Source: Branchiostoma lanceolatum
Taxonomy: Eukaryota > Chordata > Leptocardii > Amphioxiformes > Branchiostomatidae
Length of the DNA: 64,000 bases
Assembly (NCBI RefSeq): GCF_035083965.1
Contig: NC_089735.1
Location: 13,142,501-13,206,500 of the forward strand
Direction: 5' to 3'
Part shown: in pieces, positions 34,737 through 46,060 of the stretch
Layout of the letters: every line of letters starts with the position of its first letter
Numbering within the stretch: the first letter of the stretch is position 1
Notes under the pieces: generated by a model
What the model was told of the DNA's origin: nothing
Databases searched by the model: none
Seen by the model: the letters and a program-made list of their open reading frames with translations, nothing else
Position numbers and translations under genes: made by a program

Positions 34737-34964
34737 CGGCGGGGGCAAAGTGTGTATATAGTACCTATCTCATCTAAGTGTTTAACAGCTATCTGAACGG
34801 ATGTTTCTTGTGCAACTGTTGGAATTTGAACACCTGCTCGCGCTCAAAGTGTCGCACACCAAACAAATAAAGAAGTGCTGAGGGAATCTCTAAATAGTTG
34901 GGCCAACATCTCTGGTTGACGTTTAACGCCCACGTCCATGCGTCTCTGAAGCGCCTGTCCGTTC

Positions 34965-35175
34965 TACTGTAAATGCAGAAATGTTCGCGGTGGTTTAATG
35001 CTCGCGGTTTTCGCGGTGAACTTTCAGCGCGAACTTAAAACTACCTCAAAAATTTAGCCCACCTATAACTGTAGCACTACTACTGTTTCAAACGCGAACT
35101 CAAAACCATCGCGAACGCTCCATTTTCTCACTACCGCGAAATAAAAACCACGCGAAGTTAAATGCATTTACAGTA
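34965..35175. mobile_element. Short MITE, TACTGTAAATGC family, copy 3 (inverted)
   Basis: From TACTGTAAATGCAGAAATGTT to AAATGCATTTACAGTA. Reverse orientation relative to 16634-16848, sharing GGTTTTTATTTCGCGGTAGTG (on the minus strand). It lies upstream of the LDLa4-CUB promoter. Confidence 0.9.
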
Positions 35176-35841
35176 TTTTAAAGGCTGCAGATAGTATACT
35201 CACTGTGTAACTGACAAGGCATAATCTGTGGCTATTCTTCATGAACACTGGGCTTTGCTTTGCTTGTACCGAGGAGTTAGCAAAGTTTATGCGCTGTTGT
35301 AATTATGATCCGATACTGACTATACGTTGTAACGTGTGTTTATCGAATATTTCATTAGTAATCTGATTTTCCGTATTTCATGACAGTTTTTGTGTTAGAA
35401 TTACACTGCAGAAAATAAACAAAATCTTTTCGCAGTTATTGCTAAGGGGATGATACGATTTTTTTTCATTTTGGTGTCACCAGCTATATTTACCCAAGTG
35501 TTGTCGTCAGTGTTCTAAAAGTGACACGGTTGGTTCCGGTAAGTTGTGTATTTTCTAATTAAGAGTTAGCAGGTCAGCCTTAAGAGACAGTGGTCTCCCA
35601 GACGACCTGATGGCGTAATTCTTATTATCTCTAAACTCAATAGAACCTTTAAGACTTCATCTGTGTGGGGGAGATAATATCATTGTCTAAACGTCCCTTA
35701 ATGTTTCATCGAGATAAATTCATTTTGATGTAGTTACATCACCCGTATAAGATAGTGTTTACTGACGTCAAGACAAAAGTCGTTCTGCAGAACAAGTTTG
35801 AGCCGTGCCATGGACGCCTGTGGGCCTATAACATTATAGTT
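35176..35841. other. Unassigned interval between the LDLa-CUB paralogues
   Basis: No exon was recognised. The part around 35660-35760 (GGGGGAGATAATATCATTGTCTAAACGTCCCT) recurs at about 36893-36970, indicating another diverged repeat pair. Confidence 0.5.
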
Positions 35842-35843
35842 AC

Positions 35844-36115
35844 AGGTTTGCGTAGCAAAACCTTTGTTGGAGCTGTTGGCATGTGTGGTGGCCGCCATCT
35901 TGATTTTGTGACGTCGCAGGGTAGCCATACCATTTCATTGGGTGGGGTGTTTTTTGGGGGTCGCTAGCGTTCTCTCTATTTTTAACAAATCGGTATACAA
36001 CTATCACACATTCAACTCAAATAAAAGAAAAACTCAATACCAATTCAGATTTATAAAAAGACCTCGTAATCGCTAAACTAACAAAGCAAACCTGAAGTAT
36101 ATGTAGCACAAATTA
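35844..36115 (+). mobile_element. GACGTCAC/YY1-like dispersed element, copy 2
   Basis: From ACAGGTTTGCGTAGCAAAAC to GCAAACCTGAAGTATATGTA. Contains GGCCGCCATCTTGATTTTGT next to GACGTCGC. Opposite orientation to copy 1. Confidence 0.87.
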
Positions 36116-36117
36116 AC

Positions 36118-36783
36118 CTTGACCTCGTCACTGTGTATTGTGGATATATCAGACCAACTCTTGAATATGCCGCACCCTGCTGGAATTCTGGACTCACAAA
36201 AAAACAGTCTGACAGTATAGAAAGAATCCAGAAAAGGGCCTGCAGAATCATGATGGGGAGCCATTTCCACTCATACTCCGACGCCCTGGTCTCTCTCAAC
36301 CTGCAACGCCTATCTGAACGTAGACTGACTCTGTGCCAGGACTTTGCTCGTGCGATTACCAAATCAGGTAGATATGCAACCTGGCTTTCCCCAGCTGTCA
36401 ACCAGCCACACAACATGAATCTGAGACATACCCGACTGTACAAACTGCCTACTGGGACTAAGCGGTACCTAACTAGCCCTGTTCCATCTTTATTGAACAT
36501 TTTAAATGCATTGTAATAGACCTGTGCCCTAAATTGAATTCGACTCGTCTCGAATCGAGCTTTTCTGTAAATATTGTCTATTTTCGTTTGTCTTTTAATG
36601 GAAAATGTTGGTTATATTCAATTAGTATTGATTTTATTAATGACTTTTAGAATGCTGTATGATTATGTGTGACTTTTATAATAATGTATGCAAATGTGGA
36701 TGTAAATAGCTGTACAGTTTAGCCCCATGGGCTACAAACAGTTTTTGTCCACCTTGAGTGAAATAAACCAGTCTACTACAAAT
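36118..36783 (+). mobile_element. 3' end of a non-LTR retrotransposon (reverse-transcriptase C-terminus)
   Basis: Frame 36133-36516 encodes YIRPTLEYAAPCWNSGLT, IERIQKRACRIMMG and a short C-terminus, the hallmark end of CR1/Jockey-type ORF2 proteins. An AT-rich 3' UTR follows to about 36783. 5' truncated relic. Confidence 0.85.
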
Positions 36784-36995
36784 TAACTCTAATTGTTTTG
36801 TTGTTTGGGGAGAGGGGCTTTTAGACAGGGCTTTTGATGTGGATCAGGTGATTTACGCTTATGTTTGCAACATATATACGTCTTTCTACCGTTGGGGGAG
36901 ATACCATCATTATCTAAACGTCCCTCAATGCCTCATCGAGCTAGATTGATTTTGACGCAGTTACATCACCCATACGAGAAAATATTTTCTCAAGT

Positions 36996-37001
36996 TTTAT
37001 T
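36996..37001 (-). terminator. Polyadenylation signal AATAAA for the LDLa2-CUB gene
   Basis: TTTATT on the plus strand (AATAAA on minus) lies 117 bp downstream of the stop at 37118. Confidence 0.5.
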
Positions 37002-37117
37002 CAAGGTTTTCTTAAGGGAGGAGTTCCTCCTTTAATAGGAATGACTCCCTAGTGATGATGAGGTTTGTAGCGGTGCGCCTTTTCAACTCTTCACCTCTGC
37101 TTGGAGATCGTGTGATT

Positions 37118-39687
37118 TTAAGCACTAGGTGTCACAGCGGTGTAGGTGGCTTCAAAACCGTCGTACTCTCCGCTGTAGTCCGAGTAGAACCGGACGACGA
37201 TCTGGTTACTGCTGGACTGGACAGGTCCAGGCGGGGTAGAGCCGCAGAACTTCCCGAGCAGTGGGGAGCTGACGGTCGGTCCGTCATAGACAGCCACGTA
37301 GTCGTACCTGTGAGTAAGTTATGTAGCATTAGCAAGAAACGGCTTTGGTTGAATCTTTGTGATGTGTCCTGGCAGGAAATTGGAAGTGTCGCAGAAGACG
37401 GGTTTGTACATGTGTATCTTTGCTGTTTGCTTTTTCTCTCTTGTTTTTCTAGTAATCATATAATTACAGGTTTGCGTAGCAAAACCTTTGTTGGATCCTT
37501 TGGTATGTGTGATGGTCGCCATCTTGATTTTGTGACGTCGCAGGGTAACCATACCATTTCATTGGGAGGGTTGTTTTTTGGGGTCGCTAGCGTTCTCTCT
37601 ATTTTTAACTATCATACATTCAACTCAAATAAAAATTAAACAAAAATACCAATTCATATTCATTAAAAGACCCCGTAATCGCTGAACTAAAAGAGCAAAC
37701 CTGAAGTATATGTATCACAAATACTTAACTCTAGTTAAGTTTTCTATCAGAGGAAAAATGCCTCATCATCATTGTCGGTCGACAGTGGCATCATGTAGTT
37801 AGACACACCAATACTATCGGTTTGTTAACTTTAACTATATACTGTTATATGCACTGTTATAATTGATTTAGTTGGGAAAATGCAAATTGTCTTTCCTGGC
37901 TTAGGTTGCTTTTTGTATATCCACATTGTATTGTTGTGTCTTTTTTTTCAAAAATGAATAAAGATTATGTTAAAAAAAAAAAAAACCTTAACTATATACT
38001 TATGAAATGACTGCTATCGCAATGTATTGATATGGGTCGCATGTGTTTGACCTCATTCATTTGACTTAACAAAATTGTTGTTCCATTTTATTTCAAAAAT
38101 CCAACTAGAGTTAAATATTTGTGCTACATATACTTCAGGTTTGCTATGTTAGTTTAGCGATTACGGGCTATTTTTATAAATATGAATTGGTATTGATTTT
38201 TTTATTTTTGTTCTAGATGAATGTGTGATAGCTGTGTGCCCATTTGTTAAAACTAGAATAGAGAGAACGCTAGCAACCCAAAAAACACCCCTCCCAATGA
38301 AATGGTATGGCTACCCTGCGACGTCACAAAATCAAGATGGCGGACACCACACATGCCAACGGATCCAACAAAGGTTTTGCTTCGCAAACCTGTAAATATG
38401 CCCCTTCTTTATTTTGCTGTGTTTGTAGGGACGTTATGATGGCTTACGTACTCGCACAAAGAGTCTTCCTCTAGCGTGAAGCTGGTGAACTGCAGCATAA
38501 TGGCGTTGCCAGCGCTGACCGAGATTGTCCACAGACAGTCCATGTTGTTCTGGTAAATAATAGTGACACGTGATGCCAGGTAGTGTAAAAGAACGCCATA
38601 TGTTTGTCTGTATGTTTATTTATTTATTTCTTTGCATTTGTGTGGCAGATACAAATAATGTAGTAGTACAAGTAGTCTAAGATAAGATGTCTTTAGACCT
38701 ACAAATGACATCGTCAAATTCTTGTCGAGCACAGCCGCAGACAAAAGAATTAGCATCATGTCGGAGAATATGTATCACCTGGTAGTTAGAGAGGGAGATA
38801 GTTCCCGAGTCCGAACCCTCCTGCACGTGGTTGCAGTTGCTACCTGCTCCGCCAGGGGCTACAGGACAAAAACTATTGTTATAAACTTTTAGTTTGTAAA
38901 GAGATAAAGTTAACTGATAGGAAGATTTCTACTGAAAGAACATGTACGGTGGCTCCAAATACTTTGATCCAAACAGTTGAAATTTAATTCACGGGCATTT
39001 TACTTCGATAAACTTTTATCATCATTTGTTTATACCACCTGTGCTCCTTACACTAGTGCCTGATACCACGCGTGCAGATAAATCTATTACATGGATTGAT
39101 AGCTAGCTATCTAGCTACCTTTCTCAGTGCACAAACGATTGGACTTATGAATCTTTGTGTATTGTACAATAATTCAAGACGGTTTGCCCACGTACCCACA
39201 GTACTAGAACAGTCCTGTTCGTCACTGTTGTCCGAACAGTCGTCATCACCATCACATCTCCACACATCCGGGATACAGCGGCCACTGTTCGGACACTCAA
39301 ACTGGTTGGCGTCACAGTTGTAGGGATGAGCTGAAGAGTAGGCCACACACAAAGGATTGAACGGGTAGTTAGTGAAGATCTTTCAAAGAAATGAACTGCT
39401 AATAACTCAGTCAAAAGTCACGGTGAATAAGTCGCCAAGGCCTCTCCTCGCCTCAGCCCTCCTCTCCCTGGACCCGCGACACCTTGGCGACCTCGCTGCG
39501 ACCAAGCGGTTTGGCACCGCGCTAAACGAATTTCATCGTTAAAAAACGAATCTTTTTACGCTTTGTGTGATTTGTTGGTATTTTCAGTCATACTTGTACT
39601 CGGTCCAGTGAGAGGGGGGCTTAACCTCTCCCATTCTTCCTGTCCTATCCTCTCTCTCTCTCTCTCTCTCTCACGCAAACACACGCG

Positions 39688-39775
<88 letters not shown>

Positions 39776-40578
39776 AACACAAACGCGCGCTATTTTCTGT
39801 TTCCTAATCCTACCGTCGCAGTTCTCCTGTACTTCGTCCGAGCTGTCGTCACAGTCTTGCCAGCCATCGCATAGCCAGCTGGTCGTCACGCAGTCTGACC
39901 CGTCCTCACAGGAGAACTCGCCTGGATCACAGGCTTCGCGCAGGCACAAAAGAACAGGAACATGAAATAAAAGTCAGCATCTTTGTGCGTTCTGTTATCA
40001 ATGGCGACATACTTACCCATATGACAGAGGGCGTTTGAATAGCCCCCTTCGCAGACTTCCTAGAACGGCGGCGTATATATTTAGGATGGGGGAGGGGCAT
40101 GACGCGATTTCTTACACGGGCCAAGGTTCTCTAATGCCGGCAAGGGAGTTTCGCTGCCGAGGGAGTTATGTCGCCAAGGGACGACCGCCTTTCTAGAAAG
40201 TCTGCGAGGGAGGCTAGCGTTTGAACTGCTTTACAAGAATAATGCAAAATCCCCAAATAGCATATATAATCTCCGCGTTGTGGGCTGATATGGTGTTAGG
40301 TTTTTTTTGTGGTATTCTATGGAAGCCCGTGTGATACAACTCTAGAACCTCATGTGATACGGATAGTTTTCACACGGTCCGGAAAACCCGTATCAGGACC
40401 AGGCATGACATAAAAGACACTACCATATGTTCACCAAGTACGAGTAGCAACAACTTGCTCTCTCAGATTTTATACCGTACGTACAATATAACCTCGTCTC
40501 TGATGAAACAAATTAACTCTATCCATATTTACCTACTGCGGCCCTAAAAAGGAGAAGGAACACGACAGCAAACTCCAT
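37118..40578 (-). CDS. Secreted LDLa(x2)-CUB protein, 219 aa, six exons
   Basis: Minus-strand exons: 40578-40533 (signal peptide [15 protein letters not shown]), 39933-39814, 39330-39205, 38858-38779, 38549-38452, 37307-37118 (stop TAA). Exons 2 and 3 are phase 1-1 LDLa modules ([34 protein letters not shown]). The last three encode one CUB domain ([35 protein letters not shown]). The signal exon is 46 bp, exactly as in the 27670-34663 gene, and the CUB sequences align closely, so the two are tandem paralogues. This gene has two fewer LDLa exons and one additional intron inside the CUB domain (38550-38778). Probably secreted; ligand and function unknown. Confidence 0.92.
37466..37740 (+). mobile_element. 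GACGTCAC/YY1-like dispersed element, copy 3
   Basis: From ACAGGTTTGCGTAGCAAAAC to ACCTGAAGTATATGTATCAC. Contains GTCGCCATCTTGATTTTGTG. In the last intron of the LDLa2-CUB gene. Confidence 0.87.
38104..38397 (-). mobile_element. GACGTCAC/YY1-like dispersed element, copy 4
   Basis: Opposite orientation to copy 3 and in the same intron, so the two form an inverted pair about 360 bp apart. It ends CTTCGCAAACCTGTAA and contains GCGACGTCACAAAATCAAGA. Confidence 0.87.
39651..39772. repeat. CT and AC microsatellite
   Basis: A CT run (about 39651-39674) then a nearly pure AC run of about 80 bp (39693-39772). On the sense (minus) strand of the LDLa2-CUB gene it is a GT run starting about 40 bp after the donor of exon 39814-39933. 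Reading frames of Cys-Val or His-Thr through it are artefacts. Confidence 0.95.
40040..40216. mobile_element. Short MITE, TAGCCTCCTTCGCAGACTTC family
   Basis: TAGCCCCCTTCGCAGACTTC at the left mirrors AGTCTGCGAGGGAGGCTA at the right. Includes GGGCCAAGGTTCTCTAATGC, shared with 47838-48267. Confidence 0.85.
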
Positions 40579-41179
40579 ACCGACCACTGCAACAGACGCC
40601 TCAAACTGTATGCTTAGTTAGTATACAACACTCTGGTTTGAACTTACAAGCAACAGTAAATATCAATTTCTTTATCTTTCGGCAAACATATCGCATCCTG
40701 CTTGGCACGCAATATTTGAAGGACAGAAAAACTCAGGGCTAATGATTAAATTACAGTACATGTGCAAGTAACGTTATATAAGCCAGAAATTGTTTACTAA
40801 TTAGAAGTGATTCATACCATATTATATCCAGTTGCTTTGAGTAATTGTTATTGGCGTATCTTATTGCATTTGTTTTGTTTTCTCATTCCTCTTAGCTATG
40901 GGCTCATTTCAAATTATTTGCAACACATGAAAATATGTGATAGTTACTGCTACCCTGTGAAAAGAAATACCGTCATGCTCAATGGCAAACCGCACATCGC
41001 AAATGAGTTTTAAACACTACTCGTATTAAGACTTTCTCAAATGGTAAAGGCCATCACTTAACTAAAAAAAAATCGCAACTGACAAAGTGCCACAGAAAAA
41101 AGAGGAGAAGTTCAATATTCTCGTGCGCCAGGACAAGAAGAACAAGAATAGCTGGACCTTCTCCAACCTAGCTATCTAA
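40579..41179. other. Unassigned upstream region of the LDLa2-CUB gene
   Basis: Should hold the promoter. No TATA box as clear as that of the paralogue was seen. No other gene recognised. Confidence 0.4.
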
Positions 41180-41562
41180 CCCATGCATGCTCCTACAAGT
41201 TTGTGCATGTAACGTTACAGCAAGTCTGCGTATTTACGTGTATAGAAGAAAAATATCTAAGTATTTCAAATATGAGGGACAGGAACGCAGTCACAAGACT
41301 AAGAATCAGCTGCCACAAACTACATGTTGAAACGGGAAGACATACCCGCACTCCTCTAGAACAACGATTATGTAAACATTGTACTTTGAATAAAATTTTG
41401 TGGTAGAATGTGGATTATATACCAAAGAAAGAAATGAACTGTATATTGTAGAAAACCTATTTCTCTACTTCACACATTTAAGTACTGTACCAAAATTCAT
41501 ATTGCTAATGCAACTAGACAAACCTCCCATTGAAAAACAGGTCTGTTCTTTTATATCTACTA

Positions 41563-42607
41563 CAGGGTGCGAAATACTTTTTTGAGCCAGGTTGCCCGGC
41601 GGGCAACCTGGGGGAAAAGCTAGGTTGCACATCAAAATTTCAGGTTGCCCCACCTACATTCACCATATGCGGTGACATTAAAAATGACATCTTTCGGGAG
41701 TGATATATTGGAATTTTCGAAAAAATTGGGCATAGGTTCCCCGGCTGGCCCCTATCCGGGGGCCCCGGTGCCTCAAGTTCAACAAGTTGAAAAATACACA
41801 ATGGTATTTTTTTACTTGGAACAAGGCAAGTAATGATTCACATAACCTTGAATGATAAGTAAATAGATAACTCTAAAACTTATCTATTCACTAACATCCT
41901 GGAAAGTAATTTGAAAAAAATATTCATGCAAACTTATATACTGTCAGAAGTAAACACCAAAACAGTACAGTATTTCAAATCAGTTTTGTATATTTTTTTT
42001 TACAACAATACAACATCAATAAAGAAAAATTACTTAATTTTGCCCCTACAAATAAACTAGTAACTGTGTTGGAATCATTATCAAACTTTAATGAACCTGC
42101 AGTGTCAAACTCATCTAACGTTACATGCCAGAGTAGTGTCCTCATTTACATGAGACAGTACCTCATTTGTATGAAAGAGTACCTCATTTGCATGTTTGGA
42201 AGACTTGATGGGCAACAGTACCTCATTTACATGAGAGTACCTCATTTGCATGAAAAGTAGCTTATTTGCATGTTCAGGAGACTTCAAGGGTACACCACAT
42301 GGTGACCATGTTGATTTGCCGACACTGCCGACGGCAGTTTATTCGCCTTTTTCCAGCGCTAATTTCACGATCTATGAACAGGTTTGGATGGTTTAGAACA
42401 AAAAGGTGTTGATTTCTGTGTTTCAATTGAAAATTTACTGAATTTTATGAAAGTGACACTGTTTTTGTGAGCTTACTCGGCTCAAATTGGGTTCTCAGGC
42501 TTCATAATCTTGGGTTGCGCACTGCGCTAGCTGCGTGTGGGAATTAGTTGCGCCAAGCAAAATGTGCTTGCGCGGCGCAAGTGCGCAACCGGGTATTTCG
42601 CACCCTG
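41563..42607. mobile_element. hAT-like non-autonomous element inserted in a LINE
   Basis: The ends CAGGGTGCGAAATAC and GTATTTCGCACCCTG are perfect 15-bp inverted repeats. CAGGG-type termini are common in hAT elements, but a clean 8-bp target duplication is not seen (CTACTA versus TTACTA). Subterminal AGGTTGC motifs recur near both ends. No transposase. The 59066-59492 element has similar CAGGGCTCGAAATT ends. Confidence 0.78.
42144..42271. promoter_or_regulatory. Cluster of octamer-like ATTTGCAT motifs
   Basis: Three exact ATTTGCAT octamers (42186, 42244, 42264) and three one-base variants (42144, 42165, 42225) within about 130 bp, most in the context ACCTCATTTGCATG. They may be only a degenerate tandem repeat inside the hAT-like element; POU binding is a possibility, not shown. 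Confidence 0.4.
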
Positions 42608-43101
42608 TTACTATAACCGAAAAGCGAGAAGTAGAATTTATCTAATGATAGTCATGTTCTTTTATATCCGTTAACTGTACTTGTATTTTGTTTTGCTGTG
42701 ACCTGTACTTAGCCAAGTGTGCCAGAAATGTGCAATAAAGGTCTTCATTTATTCATTCATTCATTATCTAGGATCTATCTAAAATCTATTCGGCTCTGAT
42801 CATGATACCGAACCAAACTTGTGACTCCACAGGTGGTTTTGACCTTTGACGTTTTGACCCTGTTTGACCCCTGTTTGACCTAACTTTCATTAACCAACCG
42901 CTGCAAACCGTATAAAGCTGCATTTGCTGACTTGAGTGTATTATTTGCATGAATTTTCCTACAAAATAATTGACAAAGCCGAAATATGATTTGTAAGATG
43001 TGTAAATGCTCGTATGTTTGTATGAAATATGACCATCGCGTTTTACAGGTCTAGATCTTTACGTTTTGATGCCATCTGACTAGCCAAGGCTTGTGGACAA
43101 A

Positions 43102-46020
43102 ATGGCGTCGTCCGGGCCCCACGTGCAGGCAAAGTTCTTCACAAAACAACCTCAGTTCACCGTCAGCGAGGACGTCTTCTCCGTCCCTGCGACTGTCACC
43201 ACTCTAGAACTCAACGATCTCATCAACGGGCTCCTGAATTCCGCCGATGGCGATGGGGAAAGCTTGCGGAGGGACTTCGACTTTTTGGTCGAGGGCGAGT
43301 TCCTACGTTTACCTCTCAACACGCACATGCAGAACAAGTCGTTGACTGCAGAAAGAGTTGTGTCCGTCGAGTTCTTGTTACGGCAACCAGCACCAGAACC
43401 AAGCACAACTATCCAACAGGAAGACTGGATAAGCAGCGTTCAAGGTTTGTACAACTTGGTATAGTGCGAGTTAGCTTGGGTGCATGTCCTGATTTGTCCA
43501 GCGCCAAAGTGGGGAGGGGGGCGGAAACGTTAGGAAAAGTCAGGTCAAGGTTGCAGACCACAGTATTTCTCCTATAGGGATTTATATAGTTAAGGATCCC
43601 AAGGTGAGAAGCTTCGACGCTTGAAAATTTATAGAAAGGTGCACAATTAGGGTGCCAGATTTTTATATGTTTGATTTCAAGGTTCAATCTACAAAATGCA
43701 TGCAAAATGAGGTTAAATTTGCCGGCTCGTTCTCTTTTAAAAGCCACTTTGATATGACCCCAGCGGAGGTCAACGTACTGCAGGCGACTTACATTAGTCG
43801 GGCGGTAACAATATCGAGGCGCGAATCCAACCCGACCGAACAAACATCGTAATCAAACTCGTACTGTCTCAAAACTGACGTATTCCTCTGCCATTCACCA
43901 CAGTTTCAGCCTCGCTAACGTGCACAAAAAAAAAAACTACGGCCTTTTCAAGCAATGTGACGCACTACTTCGTACCCGAACTACTATTGTCCACGGGGGT
44001 CGCCCATTAATACTGTGTTCTGCGACCTTAAGGTAGCAGTACACAGTTTTCGGCCTATGGGGTTGCTATAGTTAAGCACCACAAAGTGACCGACATCGAC
44101 GTGGATAAAATCATAGTAGGTTACCCTACAAAATCACGACAAACGAATATGTTGAAGTCAATGGTACAATCTACAAAATAACTGAAAACAAAAAAAAGTT
44201 ATTGTTTCATAACAATTTCATGGCCACTTTGATGTGGGGTCATACGGAGCTGCAGCTGATTCACCTCGGCAGGCAGCTGCAAAAGTCACGCGCATTTATA
44301 CGCTGAATGGGAAAACTTCACAATCTCATTCGTATGATCTAAAAGCCCACTTATCATACTGCCATACAGTAAAGTTTGTGCCTCGCTGGCATTCACATCA
44401 ACGTTTTTACACATGGTTCAAGGTTTAGGGCACACTATTTTCTTACCGCTTCGTCACAGACTCCGGGGGTCATGGCGAAATACTGTGTGCTGCTACCTTA
44501 AGCCATGAGTCATGAAGATCTTAAAACCTAGAGAGATCACAGATGTGAACCTGAAACCCACCACCTAGAAACCATGGATTGCGAAATAATAGACGTAAAA
44601 CAAGGACAGCAAAAACAAGGGAGGCGAAATAAAAACAAGAGTTAAGTACTAGTATTTGTCCTGCATATACTTCAGGTTTGCTATGTTAGTTTAGCGATTA
44701 CGGTGTCTTTTGATGAATATGAATTGGTATTGAATTTTTATTTGAGTTGAATGTGTGATAGTTGTGTGCCGATTTGTTAAAAATAGAGAGAACGCTAGCG
44801 ACCCAAAAAAACACCCCGCCCAATGAAATGGCATGGCGAACCTGTGACGTCACAAAATCAAGTTGGCGGCCACCAAACATGCCAATGGATCCAACAAAGG
44901 TTTTGCTACGCAAACCTGTAAAAAAAATCATGGTAATCCCCCCCCTATTGTTCTCTTGCATCACCATCCCAACCACAAACTATGGAAAAATGAAAGGGGA
45001 AAAAATTCATGTTTTTTTTTTTTTTCAAACCTGACCTTACCCCTATGTTATTTCTGAATTACAGGTAACAGAGATTGTATCCTCTCTGGGTCCTATGACT
45101 CTACCGTCCAAGTATGGACTAGAACAGGTCAGAGCCTGGTCACAGGAACTGGACACACAGAGCCGGTCAAGGCAGTGGCATGGGTCAAGCAGGAAGCAAC
45201 CGGTGGGCAGTTCCTCAGTGCCTCACAGGACCAGCTCATCGTCCTGTGGGACTGGGACAGGGAGGGTGGGACTGCAGTACCAAGCCTGTGCTGTAGGGGG
45301 CATGCTCGCAGTGTTGACTGCCTGGCCACCCACCCAACAGCAGACAGGTTTGCAAGTGGCTCCTGGGACAAGATGATAAAACTCTGGTCCCTGGGTGATG
45401 CAGGGGAGGAGGAGGAGGAAGAACGTCCACGAGGCAAGAAGAAGGCAAAGCAGGAGCAGCTTGGACCGACAAGAACGCCACTAATGACACTACAGGGGCA
45501 CAGCGAAGCCGTCACATCAGTCGCCTGGGTAGATGACGTCACCTTGTGCAGTGCATCATGGGACCACACCATCCGAACGTGGGATGCGGAGGCTGGTGTC
45601 CCAAAAGAGACGTTAACAGGATCCAAGGCCTTTCACTCTGTTTCCTACTCCAATCTCAGCCACCTGCTTGCTTCGGGCAGCTCGGACAGACACGTTCGCC
45701 TCTGGGACTTGAGAAGTCAGAAGGGTGTGTTGGTGGAGTCCACGCTCACAGCGCACCAAGGGTGGGTGTCCGCCGTAGCCTGGTCCCCGACAAACCAGTA
45801 TCACCTCATCTCGGCCTCGTACGACAAAACGCTAAAGCTGTGGGACACGCGCAGCCCGCGAGCGCCGCTGTACAACATGTCAGGACACAGAGAGAAACTG
45901 CTGTGTGCAGACTGGTCCACTCCGGATCTGTTGATTTGTGGGGGGGCAGAAAAGCAACTGTGCACATTCTCATACTCTAACCTGCTGACCAGTATGCCTG
46001 ACAGGCAACAGGGAAACTAG
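43102..46020 (+). CDS. WDR12: Ribosome biogenesis protein WDR12, 432 aa, two exons
   Basis: Exon 1 is 43102-43444 and exon 2 is 45065-46020 (stop TAG), joined in phase 1. The ATG at 43102 (ACAAAATGGCG) is the first in frame. Residues about 8-90 form the N-terminal NLE domain (VQAKFFTKQ, VFSVPATVTTLEL). EDWISSVQ then leads into seven WD repeats (e.g. ILSGSYDSTVQVW, FASGSWDKMIKLW, CSASWDHTIRTWD, LISASYDKTLKLWD). The acidic then basic insert (GEEEEEERPRGKKKAKQEQ, LGPTRTP) between WD repeats 3 and 4 is typical of WDR12. Length is close to the human protein (about 423). Known role: with PES1 and BOP1 (PeBoW complex) in nucleolar 60S pre-ribosome processing, its NLE domain being bound by the AAA ATPase MDN1. 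The intron carries two piggyBac-like MITEs and a YY1-like element. Confidence 0.96.
43545..44031 (+). mobile_element. piggyBac-like MITE, copy 2
   Basis: TCAAGGTTGCAGACCACAG (decayed left TTAA) mirrors CTGTGTTCTGCGACCTTAA. In the WDR12 intron, joined directly to copy 3 through one shared TTAA. Confidence 0.8.
44028..44501 (+). mobile_element. piggyBac-like MITE, copy 3
   Basis: TTAAGGTAGCAGTACACAG at 44028 mirrors CTGTGTGCTGCTACCTTAA ending at 44501. Same orientation as copies 1 and 2. Confidence 0.87.
44640..44922 (-). mobile_element. GACGTCAC/YY1-like dispersed element, copy 5
   Basis: From AGTTAAGTACTAGTATTTGT to TTTTGCTACGCAAACCTGTA. Here the motif is the full palindrome GTGACGTCAC, but the YY1-like site is changed to AAGTTGGCGGC. 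Confidence 0.87.
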
Positions 46021-46060
46021 AGGGGTACTATAGACTAGAATACAGAAAATAGGCAGCAGT

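Larger units (their letters stand above)
41180..42766 (+). mobile_element. LINE 3' fragment split by a later insertion
   Basis: Left part (41180-41562) encodes RDRNAVTRLRISCHKLHVET and a CKHC...ECGLYTKERNELY zinc-cluster end with a frame break near 41400. Right part (42608-42766) continues as YNRKARSRIYL and ends in a TTCATTCATTCATT tail. The 41563-42607 element lies in between. Relic. Confidence 0.72.

Noticed and set aside
39556..39949. Cys-Val and His-Thr rich frames
   Set aside because: Translation through an AC/GT microsatellite; part overlaps the true LDLa exon 39814-39933.
43093..43101. Earlier WDR12 start at 43093
   Set aside because: The codon there is GTG, not ATG; the ATG at 43102 fits the family N-terminus.
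44863..44930. Short frames over the YY1-like element
   Set aside because: Same sequence occurs in several dispersed copies in both orientations; not a gene.
45129..45626. Antisense frame of 165 codons over WDR12 exon 2
   Set aside because: Shadow of the conserved WD-repeat coding frame on the other strand.
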